From: Eubacterium sp. 14-2
GTDB taxonomy: Bacteria > Bacillota > Clostridia > Lachnospirales > Lachnospiraceae
DNA length: 64,000 nt
Direction: 5' to 3'
NCBI RefSeq assembly: GCF_000403845.2
Contig: NZ_KE159567.1
Coordinates: forward strand, 498,670 to 562,669
Shown here: piece by piece, positions 9,131 to 18,432 of the stretch
Numbering within the stretch: the first letter of the stretch is position 1
Layout: every line of letters starts with the position of its first letter
The notes under the pieces: model-generated
Databases searched by the model: none
Seen by the model: the letters and a program-made list of their open reading frames with translations, nothing else
What the model was told of the DNA's origin: nothing
Translations under genes and position numbers: made by a program

Positions 9131-9508
9131 GTTTCCACCTCGTATCTGTCAGTAAAAGTTTTTATCTGATGTAATTAAAATGCCAGAAACCCTGTTGCCG
9201 CCTGAGGCCCTGACAGAAAAAAGTTTTACTTTGAAATGTTAAGTTACAGGATTCTTTTTTATTATTACCAGCATCATTATCATTATTATTATCATGGATA
9301 GTTTACATGACATTTTGCAGGAAAGCAATAGAAGAAATGGAAAATATGTATAGAAAAGTCCTGTATTTTGTGATATACTCACGGGGTTAGTATGAAAACA
9401 GGACAGAACCTGCAAAATATAAAGGAAACGCTGGTGGAAGCGCTTCCTGAAAAGTTAAAACCCCGCTGCAGACAACGGGGTATCAAAAACAGATAGGAGG
9501 ACACAGAA
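9131..9508. other. Divergent intergenic region (378 bp) between the membrane operon and the LCP gene
   Basis: No gene is visible. 9255-9298 is a low-complexity ATTATT/ATTATC tract. A palindrome GGAAGCGCTTCC occupies 9437-9448. A small hairpin, CCCCG 9461-9465 with CGGGG 9476-9480, precedes the ribosome binding site AGATAGGAGGA of the LCP gene. The leader from the promoter at 9374 to the start is about 125 bases and could hold regulation. Confidence 0.6.
9351..9379 (+). promoter_or_regulatory. Candidate sigma-A promoter for the LCP gene
   Basis: TAGAAA (9351-9356), 17-base spacer, extended TGa-TATACT (-10 at 9374-9379). The -35 is weak (4 of 6) but the extended -10 compensates. Confidence 0.6.
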
Positions 9509-10588
9509 ATGGCAAAAGACACGCGTAATTATAACAGCACCGGAAAGAAAAAAAAGAAAACCAGAAGGAAAAAACGCCAGCAGCGGAAGATTATTCTGGT
9601 AATTCTGGCTGTGATTCTGGCTCTGGTGGGACTGGTTTTCGCCTATGCCTGGAGTAAATACGGAAAACTGGGAAGAATTTCCATTAAAGATAAAGATGTT
9701 AAGGTGAACGATCTGTCAAAGGATACTCAGAAGAACCTAGACGGTTATGAGAGTATTGCATTGTTTGGACTGGACAACCGTTCTACCGGTAATTTTGAAA
9801 GAGGAAACAGCGATACGATTATAGTGGTAAGCATTAACCGGAAATCCGGAGAAATCAAAATGGCTTCCGTATACCGGGATACCTATCTGGATATCAGCGA
9901 TAATACCTATCGCAAGGCAAATGCGGCATACGCCAACGGAGGGCCGAAACAGGCCATGGAAATGCTGAATAAGAATCTGGATCTGGATATTACCGATTAC
10001 GTCAGTGTGGATTTCAGCGCTCTGGTGGATGCCATTGACCTGCTGGGCGGCATAGAACTGGATATTTCCCCGGAAGAGGCCGAATGGCTGAACGGATATG
10101 TGGTGGAAACCAACGAAGTGACCGGCCACAACAGCGGCCCCGTATCTCCGGGACAGGGAGTTCATGTGGACGGGGTACAGGCTACTTCCTATGCGAGAAT
10201 CCGTTATGTGGGCCTGGATTATCAGCGTACGGAACGCCAGCGTACGGTAATCACCAAAATGTTTGAAAAAGCAAAGCAATGCGATTTAATGACATTAAAT
10301 AATCTTCTGGATGAGATGCTGCCTCAGATTTCCACCAGTTTAAGTTTTACGGAAATGCTGGGACTTGCCGGAAATCTGCCCAAATATCATATGGGAGAAA
10401 ATACAGGTTTTCCATTTGACAAAGAAACTCCGGGCAATGTGGGAAGTGCCGGGGATGCTGTGGTACCGGTGAACCTGGAAAATAACGTGGCTCAGCTTCA
10501 CCAGTTCCTGTACAACAGTGATAATTATACTCCTTCTGAAACGGTAAAAAGCATCAGTGCCACCATAAAGGCAAATACAGGATATTAA
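9509..10588 (+). CDS. LytR-CpsA-Psr (LCP) family wall-polymer ligase
   Basis: A 359-aa type II membrane protein. A very basic N-terminus (KKKKKTRRKKRQQRK) precedes one span at about residues 28-48. The LCP domain covers about 75-290. Conserved pieces are LFGLDNR, RGNSDTIIVVSINRKSG, ASVYRDTYLDI, RKANAAYANGGP and RIRYVGLDYQRTERQR, with the arginines that bind the lipid pyrophosphate. LCP proteins attach teichoic acid or capsule from undecaprenyl carriers to peptidoglycan. The site AGATAGGAGGACACAGAA precedes the ATG. It has its own promoter. A second LCP at 23861 is a close relative, sharing the same C-terminal pattern (MGE-TGFPFD and QLH-FLY). Confidence 0.92.
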   Translation: MAKDTRNYNSTGKKKKKTRRKKRQQRKIILVILAVILALVGLVFAYAWSKYGKLGRISIKDKDVKVNDLSKDTQKNLDGYESIALFGLDNRSTGNFERGNSDTIIVVSINRKSGEIKMASVYRDTYLDISDNTYRKANAAYANGGPKQAMEMLNKNLDLDITDYVSVDFSALVDAIDLLGGIELDISPEEAEWLNGYVVETNEVTGHNSGPVSPGQGVHVDGVQATSYARIRYVGLDYQRTERQRTVITKMFEKAKQCDLMTLNNLLDEMLPQISTSLSFTEMLGLAGNLPKYHMGENTGFPFDKETPGNVGSAGDAVVPVNLENNVAQLHQFLYNSDNYTPSETVKSISATIKANTGY

Positions 10589-10629
10589 AGGGGATATTTG
10601 GATATAAATGTGAAAAGTGCCCGGAAACA

Positions 10630-10659
10630 TTGACACCGGATGTCAGATACTGGTATGAT
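10630..10659 (+). promoter_or_regulatory. Strong sigma-A promoter for the FN3 protein
   Basis: Consensus TTGACA (10630-10635), 18-base spacer and extended TGg-TATGAT (-10 at 10654-10659). The 16 bases CAGATACTGGTATGAT at 10644-10659 recur exactly at 26856-26871. Confidence 0.75.
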
Positions 10660-10770
10660 AAAAGCAGTAACAACGGAAGTGTATTGGGAGATGTTCCGGG
10701 CAGCTGTATGTAAGAAAAATTCTCATGACAGCGGCCGGGAAGAAGCATACCGGGAAGGAAAGGGAAGAAT

Positions 10771-12018
10771 ATGAGGAAAATATGGAACCGGGCCGGCAAA
10801 TATGCCATAGTGCTGATGTTTGCAGTATTTCTGGGCATGGGAATCAGAGCAGAGGCAGCTCCGGGGCAGGTAACCGGATTAAAACAGACAAATGCAGGAA
10901 CGAATTCCGTAAATATTACGTTTCAGGCACTGGTGGATAATGATGTAAGATATGAAATCCGCCTGAGCGACAGTCCGACAGGTACATTTAAAGAATGGTC
11001 CGTCTGTTCCGGAGGAGAGGATTACCTTTATAATCTTCCGAACGCAGGCAGTTCCTATTATCTTCAGGTGGTTCCTTTTATCAGAAACGGGCTTCAGAGG
11101 GAATATGGGCCGGTATCTGAAACAATCGAAGTAGTGACTGCCCCAAATGCAAAACCTGAAAATCTGAAGCATACCAGTTCTACAGAGACCAGTATCAGTC
11201 TGAGCTGGAATCCGGTGGCGGGGGCCAGCGGTTATCAGATACGCTATAAAGCCGGTGCAGCCAGTGAGTATACGGAAACGTACTCGGAGCAGAATCAGGC
11301 GGTGTTAAATCAGCTTGCACCCAATGAAGAATACTATGTGGATGTTTATCCGATAAGGAAAAGTTCTGCCGGGTTCATTGCCGCAGGCAAATCAGAAGCC
11401 ACCCTGTACGGTGTTCCGGTAGTTCCGGGGAAAGCGAAAAAGCCTTCCTGCGCAGCTTACTGGCAGGCTTTGGGGCAGATTCGCTCTGACGCTGTTTCCA
11501 TAAAATCAGCAGATGGATACAAATGGGAAATCTGGTCTGCATATCAGAAGAAAGATAAGAAATTAAAAACCAAAACCCAGGGGTCTGACGTTGCTTTTAT
11601 CAGCTATAATGGATTCAAAAAATATAATTTCTTTAAAATGAGAGTCCGCGGGTACTGTACCAACAGTGACGGAACGAAACTGGAAGGAAAATGGTCTGAC
11701 TGGACGTATTTCTGTCCTCAGCCGGATGTGATTAAGCTGAAATCCGTAAAATCAGGAATCAGTGTAAAATGGAATACTATTAAGGGTGCGGACCGATATG
11801 AGGTCTATGTGTCCAATAAAGCCAAATCAGGATATAAGAAATGTGCCACCACAAATAAAACCACAATAACGGTGAAGAAATTTGGAAAATCATCCTTTAA
11901 AAGCGGAAAGAAATATTATTTTTATGTGACTGCTTATAATAAAGTCGGGAAGAAAATGTATTCCGGCATGGCAGAAGGCGGAGTGGACGCCTGGTATATT
12001 ACTTATAAGAAAAAATAG
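10771..12018 (+). CDS. Secreted fibronectin type III domain protein
   Basis: A 415-aa protein. A signal peptide (basic start MRKIWNRAGKY, hydrophobic core AIVLMFAVFLGMGI, cut after AEA) leads into about four FN3-type beta-sandwich units. SISLSWNPVAGASGYQIRYK near residue 145 and SVKWNTIKGADRYEVYVS near residue 330 are the clearest. There is no catalytic domain and no LPXTG or choline-binding repeat, so anchoring is unknown. It could be a structural surface protein or a wall-binding partner of the neighbouring hydrolases, which carry the same kind of FN3 modules. The start is preceded by GGAAAGGGAAGA. A diguanylate cyclase gene begins at the stop. Confidence 0.8.
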   Translation: MRKIWNRAGKYAIVLMFAVFLGMGIRAEAAPGQVTGLKQTNAGTNSVNITFQALVDNDVRYEIRLSDSPTGTFKEWSVCSGGEDYLYNLPNAGSSYYLQVVPFIRNGLQREYGPVSETIEVVTAPNAKPENLKHTSSTETSISLSWNPVAGASGYQIRYKAGAASEYTETYSEQNQAVLNQLAPNEEYYVDVYPIRKSSAGFIAAGKSEATLYGVPVVPGKAKKPSCAAYWQALGQIRSDAVSIKSADGYKWEIWSAYQKKDKKLKTKTQGSDVAFISYNGFKKYNFFKMRVRGYCTNSDGTKLEGKWSDWTYFCPQPDVIKLKSVKSGISVKWNTIKGADRYEVYVSNKAKSGYKKCATTNKTTITVKKFGKSSFKSGKKYYFYVTAYNKVGKKMYSGMAEGGVDAWYITYKKK

Positions 12019-12029
12019 TGGTACAGAAG

Positions 12030-13121
12030 ATGTCAGAAATATGGAACAATACGGTTTTAGTTTTCAGAGGAAAAAAGCGGGTTACGGACAGGGAGCGCTT
12101 CCGGCTTCTGGCAGTATTTATGGGGATCACCCATCTGATACTGACAGGGATTGGGCTGCTGCTCCCCTGTCTGCCGTTGTTTTTTATCAGTGGATTTGCA
12201 GCGGCAGCAGAGTTTCTGATGCTGCATGCGGGGAAGGAAAAGGAAAGCTATTTTCCGGGGATCAGCCTGATTTATTTTCTTACCTGTATCCATGCGCTGG
12301 CCTCCTGTGTGTTTCTGGGATGGACTTTCGGATTTTCCCTTTACAATCTGGTTATTATTCCGGTATTGTTTTATATGATTTATATGACAAAGGGAATTTC
12401 AGATCCCAGACGGTATGCTATGATTTATACGGCAGCCAACTGTGTTGGTACATTGTTTCTGCGCCGATATGTTTATCTGGGAAAACCCAGGTACAGTTAC
12501 GGGACAGAAACGGCTTTCTGGGTTTCCTTTTTCAACAATACGGTGTGTTTTCTTTTTGTAATGACCTTTTCCATGCTGTTTATTCTGGAACTGACAGCAA
12601 ACCGGGAAGAACTGAATCAGCAGAACAGAGAGCTGAAGCGCCTGGCCAGTTATGATGAACTCACCAGACTCAGAAACCGGAGAAGTATGCTGGACTGCTG
12701 GAAAGACATCACGCGCAGCGATTACTGTGTGGTGATGGGGGACATTGATGATTTTAAGAAAATTAATGATACTTATGGCCATGAGACGGGAGACGAGGTT
12801 CTGAAACTGGTATCTTTCAGTATGAAGGAAGCAGTGGACCGGGAGGATTTTGTCAGCCGCTGGGGCGGTGAAGAGTTTCTGATGATTGTGTTTGGCAGTG
12901 TGGCCTATGCTCTGAAAGTGATTGATAAAGTACAAAGAGAGCTGAAACAGGCAGATTTGTCTGTGGACGGAAAACAGATTTCGGTGACCATGACCTTTGG
13001 AATTTCGGAATGCGGTGAGGTTCCCGGCAAAGATGTGGATGAGCTGATCCGGCGGGCCGACCGAAGACTGTATATTGGAAAGAAGAGCGGGAAGAACTGT
13101 ATTAAAATTAAAGATGAATAA
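12030..13121 (+). CDS. Membrane-bound diguanylate cyclase (GGDEF)
   Basis: A 363-aa protein from ATG 12030. A GTG at 12018, sharing its G with the previous stop codon, could add four residues; both starts have weak ribosome sites. Six or so membrane spans cover residues 20-195, then a short coiled segment (NREELNQQNRELKRLASYDE) leads to the GGDEF domain. The catalytic motif is GGEEF at about 279-283 in RWGGEEFL, with DIDDFKKINDTYGHETGD binding metal and guanine. The inhibitory RxxD is absent: the four residues five positions before GGEEF are DRED. Product feedback is therefore unlikely. It makes c-di-GMP. The position between wall-protein genes suggests control of surface proteins or adhesion. 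Confidence 0.9.
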   Translation: MSEIWNNTVLVFRGKKRVTDRERFRLLAVFMGITHLILTGIGLLLPCLPLFFISGFAAAAEFLMLHAGKEKESYFPGISLIYFLTCIHALASCVFLGWTFGFSLYNLVIIPVLFYMIYMTKGISDPRRYAMIYTAANCVGTLFLRRYVYLGKPRYSYGTETAFWVSFFNNTVCFLFVMTFSMLFILELTANREELNQQNRELKRLASYDELTRLRNRRSMLDCWKDITRSDYCVVMGDIDDFKKINDTYGHETGDEVLKLVSFSMKEAVDREDFVSRWGGEEFLMIVFGSVAYALKVIDKVQRELKQADLSVDGKQISVTMTFGISECGEVPGKDVDELIRRADRRLYIGKKSGKNCIKIKDE

Positions 13122-13129
13122 TCTGGCGG

Positions 13130-13159
13130 AGAATCCTGCAAAGCAGGATTCTTTTTTTT
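13130..13159 (+). terminator. Rho-independent terminator after the GGDEF gene
   Basis: Stem AGAATCCTGC (13130-13139) and GCAGGATTCT (13143-13152), loop AAA, followed by a T-run to 13159. Confidence 0.92.
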
Positions 13160-13180
13160 CTGTAAGTTTCTGGCAGGTAG

Positions 13181-13209
13181 TTGTACTGGAAAAAAAATTG
13201 TGATACGAT
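13181..13209 (+). promoter_or_regulatory. Sigma-A promoter for the Amidase_3 gene
   Basis: TTGTAC (13181-13186), 17-base spacer, extended TGa-TACGAT (-10 at 13204-13209), directly after the preceding terminator. Confidence 0.7.
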
Positions 13210-13257
13210 AAAAAGCGACACAAAATGATAAAACAGAAAGAAATGGAGTGCAGAGGA

Positions 13258-15534
13258 ATGAAATTATCAAAAAGAATCCTGGCAGCTTTATTATCAGTAT
13301 GTATGCTTGCTTCTTCCGGCAGTATGCAGGCGGAAGCCTATGATAAAATGTCGTCTGATTCTGAAAAAGTGAAAAGCAGAACGGAACAGGAGCTGTTGGA
13401 AGACAGAATGGAAGAGAGTCTGCAGGATGGCAGAACGGAAGTGAGAGTGCCGGAAAGCAGGACAGAGCAGGAACCGGAGAGAACAGCGGAACAGAGCCAG
13501 ACACAGGAATGGGAAACGGGGGTTCTGAATTTTATTATGCAGGAATCTGAACAGATTCAGGTGCCGGGAGTTCAGAATGTGGTAGCAGGTCTTGGAGCAG
13601 AAGGAGAAGTTGTAACGCAGGCCTGGCTCCAGTACAAAAATACTGTCACAGGACAGGAATTTACCACAGAGGCTGCAGGAATTGCTGAAAATATGGTACG
13701 GTTTTCCATGGAATACAACAGAGAAGAGCAGAAAGGGCTCTATGAACTTACCGGAATCACCTGGAAAACAGACCGGAAATCCTGCCGTGTACTTATGAGC
13801 GAAACGGATATGCGGATTGTATATGGCGTGAATCAGGCAGTGGAGACAGAGCCCGATGAAGTGCTGCTGAATCAGGAACTGCTGGAGCAGGTGGAAGCCA
13901 ATGTGGTAACTCTGGATGAAAATGGTCGGGCCAGTTCCAGGAATACCATGGAGCGTGCGCTGGATAATGCACAGGCAGGAAGCGGATTATCCCTGCACAG
14001 TATGACACGCGGGGCGAAAAAAATGGTGATTGTACTGGATCCCGGTCATGACAGCACCCACTCCGGAGCCGGGTATAACGGGCTCAAAGAAGAAAATCTG
14101 GTGCTGAAAATTGCACAGTATTGCAAAACAGAATTACAGAAATACAGCGGTGTTACCGTTTACATGACAAGAGAAACCGTAAGCTGTGCCAATGGAGGGA
14201 AAAGTGTGGACGCAGCCACCTGCAATGCCAGAAGGGTGGAATTTGCAGCAGGAAAAAAAGCAAATGTCTACGTGAGCTTTCATCTGAATGCCAGTGCCAG
14301 CAGCAGTGCCAACGGAATTGGCGTATATTATCCCAACAGCAATTACAGGCCGGCCATAGGAACAGAAGGAAAGGGACTTGCAACGGAAATTTACCGGAAG
14401 CTGGCAGCTCTTGGCCTTGCTACCTGGGCAGGTGGTATTCTGATTCGCAATTCTCAGGATAATTCCAGATATCCCGATGGTTCTCTGGCGGATTACCTGG
14501 CGATTATCAGAAGAAGCAAGCTGGCAGGATTTCCGGCGGTCCTGATTGAACATGCTTTTATAAGCAATACCGGTGATGTAAATAAATTTCTGAATTCTGA
14601 TGCAAAATTAAAGAAGCTGGGTGTGGCAGATGCTCAGGGAATTGCTGCTTATTATGGCCTTTCACTGAAAAGTGACGGAGGGGATGACAGCGGAGATGAA
14701 GAAAGAGAAGGTGAAATCCCGGAAATTTCCTATGTACAGTCCAGAAACAGCTCAAAACTCCGGGTGAGATGGGAAGATATTCCGGAGGCTGATTTTTATC
14801 GTGTATACCGCAGTACCTCGGAAAATGGGAGTTATTCTGAAATTGCACAGGTTACCGGAACCAGTTATGATAACAGCAGCCTGAAAGCCGGTAAAAAATA
14901 TTATTATAAGCTGTGTGCCGTATATGCAGATGAAACAGAATCGGAGCTGTCAGAACCGGTATCAGGAAAAACTCTGGCTCAGCCAACCCTTACGAAAGTG
15001 ATTTCCAAAACAAATGAGCAGATTAATCTTACCTGGACCAGTGTAAAAGATGCAAAAAAATACGAAATCTACCGCAGTGAGTCAGAAGAGGAAGGATATG
15101 AGAAAATTGCCACACTGAAGGCCGGACAGACCACCTATATGGACCGGGAGGTAGAGGCTCATCAGACATATCTGTATAAAGTCCGGGTCAGAGGCGGAGA
15201 ACAGAATGGTTTCAGCAGTTTTTCCAATATATATTCCGGCTGGGCGGTGAAAAAAACAAAGGTACTCAGCGTCACCGCCAAAGGGAAAGGCGCTCTGCGC
15301 ATTACCTGGAAACGGAATCCCAAAGCATACGCTTACCGTATCCAGAGAAGTACCTCTCAGAACAGAGGATATAAAACAGTTGCAACTGTTAAGTCAAAAA
15401 ACACAACCTCTTATACAGACAGAAATCTGAAGAGCGGGCAGCGATATTATTATAAAATCCAGGTACTGAACCGGGTGAACAGAAAGACCGGCTACAGCGG
15501 TTACTGTAAACCAGTGGCCGGAACTGCGAAATAA
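13258..15534 (+). CDS. Secreted N-acetylmuramoyl-L-alanine amidase (Amidase_3) with FN3 repeats
   Basis: A 758-aa protein. The start at 13258 is preferred over 13225 because GGAGTG lies 7 bases before it and the signal peptide (MKLSKRILAALLSVCMLAS ... MQAEA) then begins at residue 1. After a charged linker and a region of unknown fold, Amidase_3 spans about 258-465. Zinc ligands are H264 (LDPGHD), a glutamate in EEN near 278-279 and H342 (SFHLNA). E431 (IEHAF) is the catalytic glutamate. Three FN3 units follow. The enzyme cuts the bond between muramic acid and the stem peptide. The FN3 units probably bind wall or surface polymers. It pairs with the glucosaminidase downstream. Confidence 0.9.
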   Translation: MKLSKRILAALLSVCMLASSGSMQAEAYDKMSSDSEKVKSRTEQELLEDRMEESLQDGRTEVRVPESRTEQEPERTAEQSQTQEWETGVLNFIMQESEQIQVPGVQNVVAGLGAEGEVVTQAWLQYKNTVTGQEFTTEAAGIAENMVRFSMEYNREEQKGLYELTGITWKTDRKSCRVLMSETDMRIVYGVNQAVETEPDEVLLNQELLEQVEANVVTLDENGRASSRNTMERALDNAQAGSGLSLHSMTRGAKKMVIVLDPGHDSTHSGAGYNGLKEENLVLKIAQYCKTELQKYSGVTVYMTRETVSCANGGKSVDAATCNARRVEFAAGKKANVYVSFHLNASASSSANGIGVYYPNSNYRPAIGTEGKGLATEIYRKLAALGLATWAGGILIRNSQDNSRYPDGSLADYLAIIRRSKLAGFPAVLIEHAFISNTGDVNKFLNSDAKLKKLGVADAQGIAAYYGLSLKSDGGDDSGDEEREGEIPEISYVQSRNSSKLRVRWEDIPEADFYRVYRSTSENGSYSEIAQVTGTSYDNSSLKAGKKYYYKLCAVYADETESELSEPVSGKTLAQPTLTKVISKTNEQINLTWTSVKDAKKYEIYRSESEEEGYEKIATLKAGQTTYMDREVEAHQTYLYKVRVRGGEQNGFSSFSNIYSGWAVKKTKVLSVTAKGKGALRITWKRNPKAYAYRIQRSTSQNRGYKTVATVKSKNTTSYTDRNLKSGQRYYYKIQVLNRVNRKTGYSGYCKPVAGTAK

Positions 15535-15581
15535 CCATGGATTTTTGCGCAGCCGGAAATTCTTTTTATACAGAAACAGGA

Positions 15582-15610
15582 TGGAAAGTTAAGGAAAAAC
15601 GTGCTACAAT
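15582..15610 (+). promoter_or_regulatory. Candidate promoter for the glucosaminidase gene
   Basis: TGGAAA (15582-15587), 17-base spacer, extended TGc-TACAAT (-10 at 15605-15610). TTAAGGAAAA lies in the spacer at 15589-15598. Confidence 0.6.
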
Positions 15611-15652
15611 CGTAAGAGGAGTGTGAAAAAGAAAGAAAGGAAGAGAGCAGCT

Positions 15653-18367
15653 ATGAAACCGAGAAAAAGTATGAAGCTGACAGCCATTTTGTTAGCTGCA
15701 GTTGTACTTTCCACAGATGTCTGGGGAGGAAGCAGCCTGGTTCAGGCGGCACAGCAGACAGAGCAGGCAGCAGTTCAGGAGGAAAATCAGGAGCAGGCAG
15801 GAGAAAGAGAATTTCTGCCGGAGGGAAATCAGCCTGCATCAGAAGAGGCAGAAAGAGAAAGTTCTGAGTCAGAAAATACAGAAGATAACAGAGAATTCGA
15901 TGAACTGTCTGAATTCCCGGAGGAATTGATGAGAACAGCAGAGGATAATGGGGAAAATGGAATTTCTCCGGAGGAAGCCTTTGCAGAGCTGTTAAAAGAA
16001 TATGATATGTACGGGGTTCTGGCCAATGATGTGGAATTTCCGGTTCGGCAGGAGGCTTCTGCAGCATCAGAGGTGGTGCAGATTCTTACCAGCGGTTATC
16101 AGGTGAAACTGACAGGCGCTGCCCTGACGGATGCAGGACTGTGGTTTCAGATTGAATTTGCGGTCAGCGATGTGGTGTACAGCGGATATATTGAGAGCGA
16201 GTATGTACTCACACAGGATGAAAGGCTGGAAGCCTGGAAAACACAGTATCTGAACGGAAACATGGAGGTACGGAATTTTACCAGAGGAAGCGCCAGAGCT
16301 ACGGATTTGTCTGCATTTCCCCAGAGTTACCGGACTTTAATTCAGAAACTGATGCAGTCGCATCCCAACTGGAGTTTTGTACCCATGAATACCGGACTGG
16401 AGTGGTCTGTGGTGCTGAAAAATGAAATGGCTGATGCCCGGAATCTGGTGGAGGATTATCAGCCTGACACCTGGAAGTCCACAGAGTCCAAAGACTACAA
16501 CATGGAAACAGGAAAATGGGTGATTAAAAACGGAACCAACTGGGTACAGGCATCTGAGGCTGTTGTGAAGTATTATCTGGACCCAAGAAATTTCCTGAAT
16601 GAGACTTCCGTGTTCCAGTTTGAACAGCTTACCTACAATACATACCATACAGAGTCCGGTGTGGAAAAGATATTAAACGGTACTTTCATGTCTCACAGGA
16701 AGCTGGAAGATGGTTCCGGCGACGGCATGACTTATGCCCAGGCTTTTATCAGCATAGGAAAAGAATTAAAGGTCAGCCCGTATTTTCTGGCCAGCCGGGT
16801 ACGCCAGGAGCAGGGGGTAAACGGAACATCTTCTCTGATTTCCGGCACCTATCCCGGATATGAAGGATATTATAATTATTTTAATATGAGCGCAACAGGT
16901 ATCGGTCAGGAAGTTATTATCACCGGCCTGAGCGAAGCAAAAAATGCAGGCTGGAACACCCGGTATAAAGCCCTTAAGGGTGGAGCGGACAAGGTTTCCT
17001 CCAAATATATCAGACGGGGACAGGATACGTTTTATCTGCAGAAATTTGATGTGGATGCGTCCTATGACGGACTGTACTGGCATCAGTATATGCAGAATCT
17101 TCTGGCAGCAGACAGTGAAGGGAAGAGTGTTCAGAAAAGTTATGCCGCTATGGGAACATTAAACAACAATTTTGTATTTAAGGTTCCGGTGTATAACAAT
17201 ATGCCTGCCTCTCCATGTCCAAAACCGGAAGAAAATCTGAGTAAACCTGTGCTGCGGGCAGAGAAAACAGGAGCCGCGTCCATAAGGCTGTCCTGGGATG
17301 AAGTGGCGGCTGCCCATGGATACCAGATTTACCGTTCTGTGGGAACGGATGGTTCCTGGTCCAGGATTACAACGGTCAGCAAGGGGGATACCCTTACCTG
17401 GGAAGACACCACTGCAGTACCAGGCAAAATATATAATTACAGAATACGCGCTTACATGAAGCTGAAAAGTAATAAATATTCCTCTTATTCTGAGGTACAG
17501 ACGTTGGACTGCAGGGTTCCGGCAACTTCCTGGACGAAATTTAAAATCAAAAATTACAAGACGGTGGAACTGGCCTGGGAAAAGACGGCTGTAGACGGGT
17601 ACCGGATTTACCGAAAAAAGGGTACGGGCAGTTACTCCTGTATTGCAACCATACAGGGAAACGCCACCATCAGTTACAAGGATACCAAAGTGGTGCCTAA
17701 AAACAAGTATACTTACCGAATCCGCGGTTATGTGATGGTAAACGGAAAGCGCTACTACTCCAAATATACCGGCACCAAAAAGGCAGATTTGAAAATAGCG
17801 AAGCCTCAGCTGAAGAAAGCCCGTGTTTCCGGAGGAAGCAAGATTAAACTGACCTGGAAACGGGATTCCAAAGCAGATGGTTATTATATTTACCGTGCCA
17901 CTTCCAAAAAGGGAAAATATACAAGAGTTGCCACCATTACCAAAAATAAAACCGTATCCTGGTCGGACAAAAATATAACGACAGGAAAGACTTATTACTA
18001 TAAGATACGTTCCTATGCGAAAGGGTCGTCCGGGGGAAGGAAATATTCCAGTTATTCCACAGTCAGCACAGTGAAAACCGCTTTGAATAAACAGGCGCTG
18101 ACTTCTGTTACCGTTTCTCAGGGAAAGGTAAAATTAAAATGGAAGAAAGACAGTAAGGCCACAGGCTATAAAATTTACCGTGCCACTTCCAAAAATGGAA
18201 AATATCAGGAAATAAAAAAGATTACTGAAAATACGACAGTTTCCTGGACGGATAAAACCGCCAAAGCCGGAAAAAACTATTACTACAAAGTGAGATCTTA
18301 TGCAAACAATGGAAAGAAAGTAAAATATTCCGCCTGTTCTGCGCAGAAATATGTCCGGGCAAAATAA
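15653..18367 (+). CDS. Secreted endo-beta-N-acetylglucosaminidase with SH3 and FN3 domains
   Basis: A 904-aa protein from ATG 15653 (site AAAGGAAGAG). A GTG at 15623 would add ten basic residues. The signal peptide (LTAILLAAVVLSTDVWG) is followed by a long acidic, glutamate-rich linker. A bacterial SH3-like unit covers about 125-190 (VEFPVRQEASAASEVVQ). A glucosaminidase domain covers about 215-520, with YFLASRVRQEQGVNGTSSLI near the catalytic glutamate and YYNYFNMSATG. Four FN3 units complete the protein. The family hydrolyses the GlcNAc-MurNAc bond in peptidoglycan (LytD/GH73 type). The glutamate-rich linker and the lysine-rich FN3 repeats (isoelectric contrast) are notable. It probably works with the amidase upstream in wall turnover and cell separation. 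Confidence 0.88.
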   Translation: MKPRKSMKLTAILLAAVVLSTDVWGGSSLVQAAQQTEQAAVQEENQEQAGEREFLPEGNQPASEEAERESSESENTEDNREFDELSEFPEELMRTAEDNGENGISPEEAFAELLKEYDMYGVLANDVEFPVRQEASAASEVVQILTSGYQVKLTGAALTDAGLWFQIEFAVSDVVYSGYIESEYVLTQDERLEAWKTQYLNGNMEVRNFTRGSARATDLSAFPQSYRTLIQKLMQSHPNWSFVPMNTGLEWSVVLKNEMADARNLVEDYQPDTWKSTESKDYNMETGKWVIKNGTNWVQASEAVVKYYLDPRNFLNETSVFQFEQLTYNTYHTESGVEKILNGTFMSHRKLEDGSGDGMTYAQAFISIGKELKVSPYFLASRVRQEQGVNGTSSLISGTYPGYEGYYNYFNMSATGIGQEVIITGLSEAKNAGWNTRYKALKGGADKVSSKYIRRGQDTFYLQKFDVDASYDGLYWHQYMQNLLAADSEGKSVQKSYAAMGTLNNNFVFKVPVYNNMPASPCPKPEENLSKPVLRAEKTGAASIRLSWDEVAAAHGYQIYRSVGTDGSWSRITTVSKGDTLTWEDTTAVPGKIYNYRIRAYMKLKSNKYSSYSEVQTLDCRVPATSWTKFKIKNYKTVELAWEKTAVDGYRIYRKKGTGSYSCIATIQGNATISYKDTKVVPKNKYTYRIRGYVMVNGKRYYSKYTGTKKADLKIAKPQLKKARVSGGSKIKLTWKRDSKADGYYIYRATSKKGKYTRVATITKNKTVSWSDKNITTGKTYYYKIRSYAKGSSGGRKYSSYSTVSTVKTALNKQALTSVTVSQGKVKLKWKKDSKATGYKIYRATSKNGKYQEIKKITENTTVSWTDKTAKAGKNYYYKVRSYANNGKKVKYSACSAQKYVRAK

Positions 18368-18393
18368 CCGGATACCGAAACAGGCAGTCATGA

Positions 18394-18413
18394 AGCCCGT
18401 CTTACGACGGGCT
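18394..18413. terminator. GC-rich hairpin between glucosaminidase and GT2 genes
   Basis: AGCCCGTC (18394-18401) pairs with GACGGGCT (18406-18413) across TTAC, and outer GGCA/TGCC can extend it. There is no T-run, so it may be an attenuator, an RNA-stability element or an incomplete terminator. Confidence 0.45.
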
Positions 18414-18432
18414 GCCATGTCGGAGGATTACT

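Noticed and set aside
9255..9298. ATTATT/ATTATC tract as an iteron origin
   Set aside because: The repeats are irregular trinucleotides in an AT-rich promoter region, with no replication gene or DnaA boxes nearby.
12399..13223. Minus-strand 274-residue frame opposite the GGDEF gene
   Set aside because: Antisense shadow crossing the terminator at 13130.
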